Shown one piece after another: positions 60,130-64,000 of a stretch of DNA of 64,000 nucleotides (the stretch's first letter is position 1; each line of letters begins with the position of its first letter). The position numbers and the translations under genes were made by a program. The notes under the pieces are model-generated. The model ran no database searches, was not told the DNA's origin, and worked only from the letters and a program-made list of their open reading frames with translations. This stretch comes from Sorangium cellulosum (GTDB lineage Bacteria; Myxococcota_A; Polyangia; Polyangiales; Polyangiaceae): assembly GCF_002950945.1 (NCBI RefSeq), contig NZ_CP012673.1, positions 12,825,501-12,889,500 of the forward strand. The letters run 5' to 3'.

Positions 60130-60579
60130 ATGTGGTACGCGCCGAGATGGTTGCTGTCCGCGGTGGTGGCCCTCACCACGCTGGCGGCCTCGCCAACGCT
60201 GGCCCTCGCCCGCGAGACCAAGGTCGAGTGGAAGAGCGTCGACGCGCCCGCGGGCGAAGGCCAGACCCAGCGGGCCCGCACGCTGCGCAAGCTGCTCACC
60301 AGCGCCGCGAAGAAGGCCGACTTCGGCAAGGCGAAATCGGTCGTGCTGAGCGCGCGGATCGTCGAGTTCACCTCGGCGACGCGCGGCGATGTCCACCGCG
60401 TGAGCTGCACCGTCCTCGGCCGCGTCGTCGGCGGCGCCACCGCCCGCTCGCGCATCTCGTTCGGCGGGCGGCCGAGCGAGCGGCAGGCGCTGGAGAAGCA
60501 GGTGCTCACGATGGTCGCGAACGGCGTGGTCGGCCGGCTCGCCTCGATCGTCCGCGCCCGGTCCGAGCCGCGCGACTGA
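60130..60579 (+). CDS. Small exported protein of unknown function
   Basis: The 149-residue product has a Sec signal (LLSAVVALTTLAASPTLALA, cleavage after ALA). The mature part, about 120 residues, is basic and of mixed alpha/beta type, with segments VVLSARIVEFTS, VSCTVLGRVVGG and LEKQVLTMVANGVVGRLASI; one Cys. No family is known to me; it is found next to a DUF3857-type gene in opposite direction, with 200 bases of promoter space between. Confidence 0.75.
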   Translation: MWYAPRWLLSAVVALTTLAASPTLALARETKVEWKSVDAPAGEGQTQRARTLRKLLTSAAKKADFGKAKSVVLSARIVEFTSATRGDVHRVSCTVLGRVVGGATARSRISFGGRPSERQALEKQVLTMVANGVVGRLASIVRARSEPRD

Positions 60580-60692
60580 CCCCGGCCCGAGCCGCGCGCC
60601 CGCGCGCCCACGCCGACCCCCGGCGCGCGGCGCCCCCGGGCCGCGGCGCGCTCGACCGCTCCCCGGATCTGCGTTACGGGGGCGCGCACGTC

Positions 60693-61124
60693 ATGGAGCT
60701 GGACCGGAGGGTGGCCGAGCTCTTCCAGGAGGAAGACCGCGCTCGGGAGATGGCGGCGAAGCTGATCGCGCTGGCGCAGCGCTCCCCCGAGGCAGCGAGC
60801 GCCGAGCGCGAGAGCCTGCTCGGGTTCCTCCACGGCCCCATGGAGCGGCACATGCACTACGAGGAGGCGGCGTTGTTCCCGCATTTCCAGGCGCGCGGCC
60901 TCGCCGAGGAGGTCCAGGTCGCGCTGAAACATCACGCCGCGCTGCGCGAGGCGACGGAGGCCCTCGCGAACGCCGCGCAGGGCGGCGACGTCGCGGGGAG
61001 CATCGTCCGCGTCGCCCGGCTCCTCTTGCACCATACAAATTTCGAGGGCGACTATATTTATCCAGAGCTCACCCATGACGAGTGGCGCGCGCTGATGCAG
61101 GAAACGGTTCACCCGGGCGTCTGA
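60693..61124 (+). CDS. Hemerythrin-like HHE domain protein
   Basis: The 143-residue protein is a four-helix bundle of the HHE type. Potential di-iron ligands are seen in MERHMHYEEAALFP (His and Glu at about residues 54-61), VALKHHAALREAT and LLLHHTNFEGDYIYPEL. The first helix shows no clear ligand His, so the site may be incomplete or use Glu. Members bind oxygen, NO or sense iron/oxygen. No signal peptide; cytoplasmic. ATG 60693 is chosen from the domain border (the frame continues upstream to 60132, out of register with the previous gene). The kinase gene starts 54 bases further on. Confidence 0.85.
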   Translation: MELDRRVAELFQEEDRAREMAAKLIALAQRSPEAASAERESLLGFLHGPMERHMHYEEAALFPHFQARGLAEEVQVALKHHAALREATEALANAAQGGDVAGSIVRVARLLLHHTNFEGDYIYPELTHDEWRALMQETVHPGV

Positions 61125-61178
61125 CCGGGGCGCAGGAACTCGACACAGATGTTCCCCTCGACGTAGGCTTTTGCCGCC

Positions 61179-63773
<2,595 letters not shown>

Positions 63774-63779
63774 ACGTGG

Positions 63780-64000
63780 ATGGAAACGACAGCGTACGAG
63801 CAGTACTCCGAGGAATCCGGGGATTGGTTGAGGAAGGGGCGGGCTCGGCTCCTGTCCCATCTGGTGCGTGAGTTCAGCCCGGCGCGGCGGCCGATCGAGC
63901 TCCTGGAGGCCGGCGCCGGCGTCGGCCAGAACCTGAGTGTCCTCGCGGAGTTCGGGGCCGTCGATGCGATCGAGGTGAGCCCGCTCGGGCAGGAGGCCAT
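63780..64000 (+). CDS. SAM-dependent methyltransferase, N-terminal part
   Basis: An open frame starts at ATG 63780, seven bases after the kinase stop, and runs off the right edge (about 73 residues seen). It starts METTAYEQYSEESGDWL and has the class I methyltransferase motif I, PIELLEAGAGVGQNLSVLAE, with the acidic end of strand beta-2 as DAIEVSPLG. This fits UbiE/MenG-like small-molecule or protein methyltransferases; the substrate cannot be told from this part. Tight spacing suggests co-transcription with the kinase. Confidence 0.8.
   Translation, partial: METTAYEQYSEESGDWLRKGRARLLSHLVREFSPARRPIELLEAGAGVGQNLSVLAEFGAVDAIEVSPLGQEA

Overview
This is a very GC-rich chromosomal window from a delta-proteobacterial myxobacterium, most likely of the Sorangium/Polyangium group. 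The pointers are many exported lipoproteins with Gly-rich or Cys-rich tails, serine/threonine kinases with long Pro/Ala-rich linkers, a multidomain ether-lipid enzyme of the ElbD type known from Myxococcus, a KaiC-like ATPase between a histidine kinase and a receiver, and long spurious antisense ORFs typical of such base composition. No rRNA, tRNA, CRISPR array or complete insertion sequence was seen.

Layout. 1-3.4 kb (minus): envelope genes around the site-2 protease RseP. 3.6-10.5 kb (plus): five consecutive exported proteins (beta-helix lipoprotein, Cys-rich lipoprotein, FGE-sulfatase-like lipoprotein, PEGA protein, Gly-rich lipoprotein), closed by a long perfect hairpin. 10.7-18.3 kb is the most accessory-looking part: an ECF-like sigma factor with a membrane-segment extension, an Rpn/PD-(D/E)XK nuclease, an M28 peptidase, an unknown protein, an eight-unit 42-43 bp array with palindromic cores, and a coupled pair encoding an AlbA_2/Schlafen-type ATP-binding protein and a ParA-family ATPase. 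18.3-23.2 kb (minus): a GpsA-like protein lacking its catalytic lysines, a PlsB-type acyltransferase, glyoxalase II and a flippase-like membrane protein. 23.3-25.6 kb (plus): a divergent RNase HII-like protein and an MsrB-MsrA lipoprotein. 25.9-31.6 kb (minus): lipoamide dehydrogenase, an E1-alpha subunit, a small protein, a DUF4149 membrane protein, a HEAT-repeat protein and a lipoprotein.

31.7-39.3 kb: ferredoxin, two lipoproteins, a kinase-pseudokinase protein, a small lipoprotein (minus), urocanase, and endonuclease IV (minus). 39.5-45.1 kb: a four-domain reductase/ligase/acyltransferase/SCP2 protein coupled to an SDR, probably for ether lipids. 45.5-48.5 kb: three genes overlapping by 4 bp each (histidine kinase, KaiC-like ATPase, receiver). 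48.6-55.7 kb: a CBS/DUF2267 protein, a 1639-residue pseudokinase/ATPase/GAF/STAS regulator and a zinc-free oxidoreductase. 55.9-64.0 kb: a large DUF3857/transglutaminase protein, a small exported protein, a hemerythrin-like protein, a transmembrane Ser/Thr kinase and the start of a methyltransferase.

The best candidate for an undescribed system is 15.5-18.3 kb: the phased array, a 22-bp palindrome just before the first gene, and the coupled AlbA_2-ParA pair without a visible ParB. It resembles a centromere-plus-ATPase partition locus in architecture, but its role (partition, defence or regulation) is inference.
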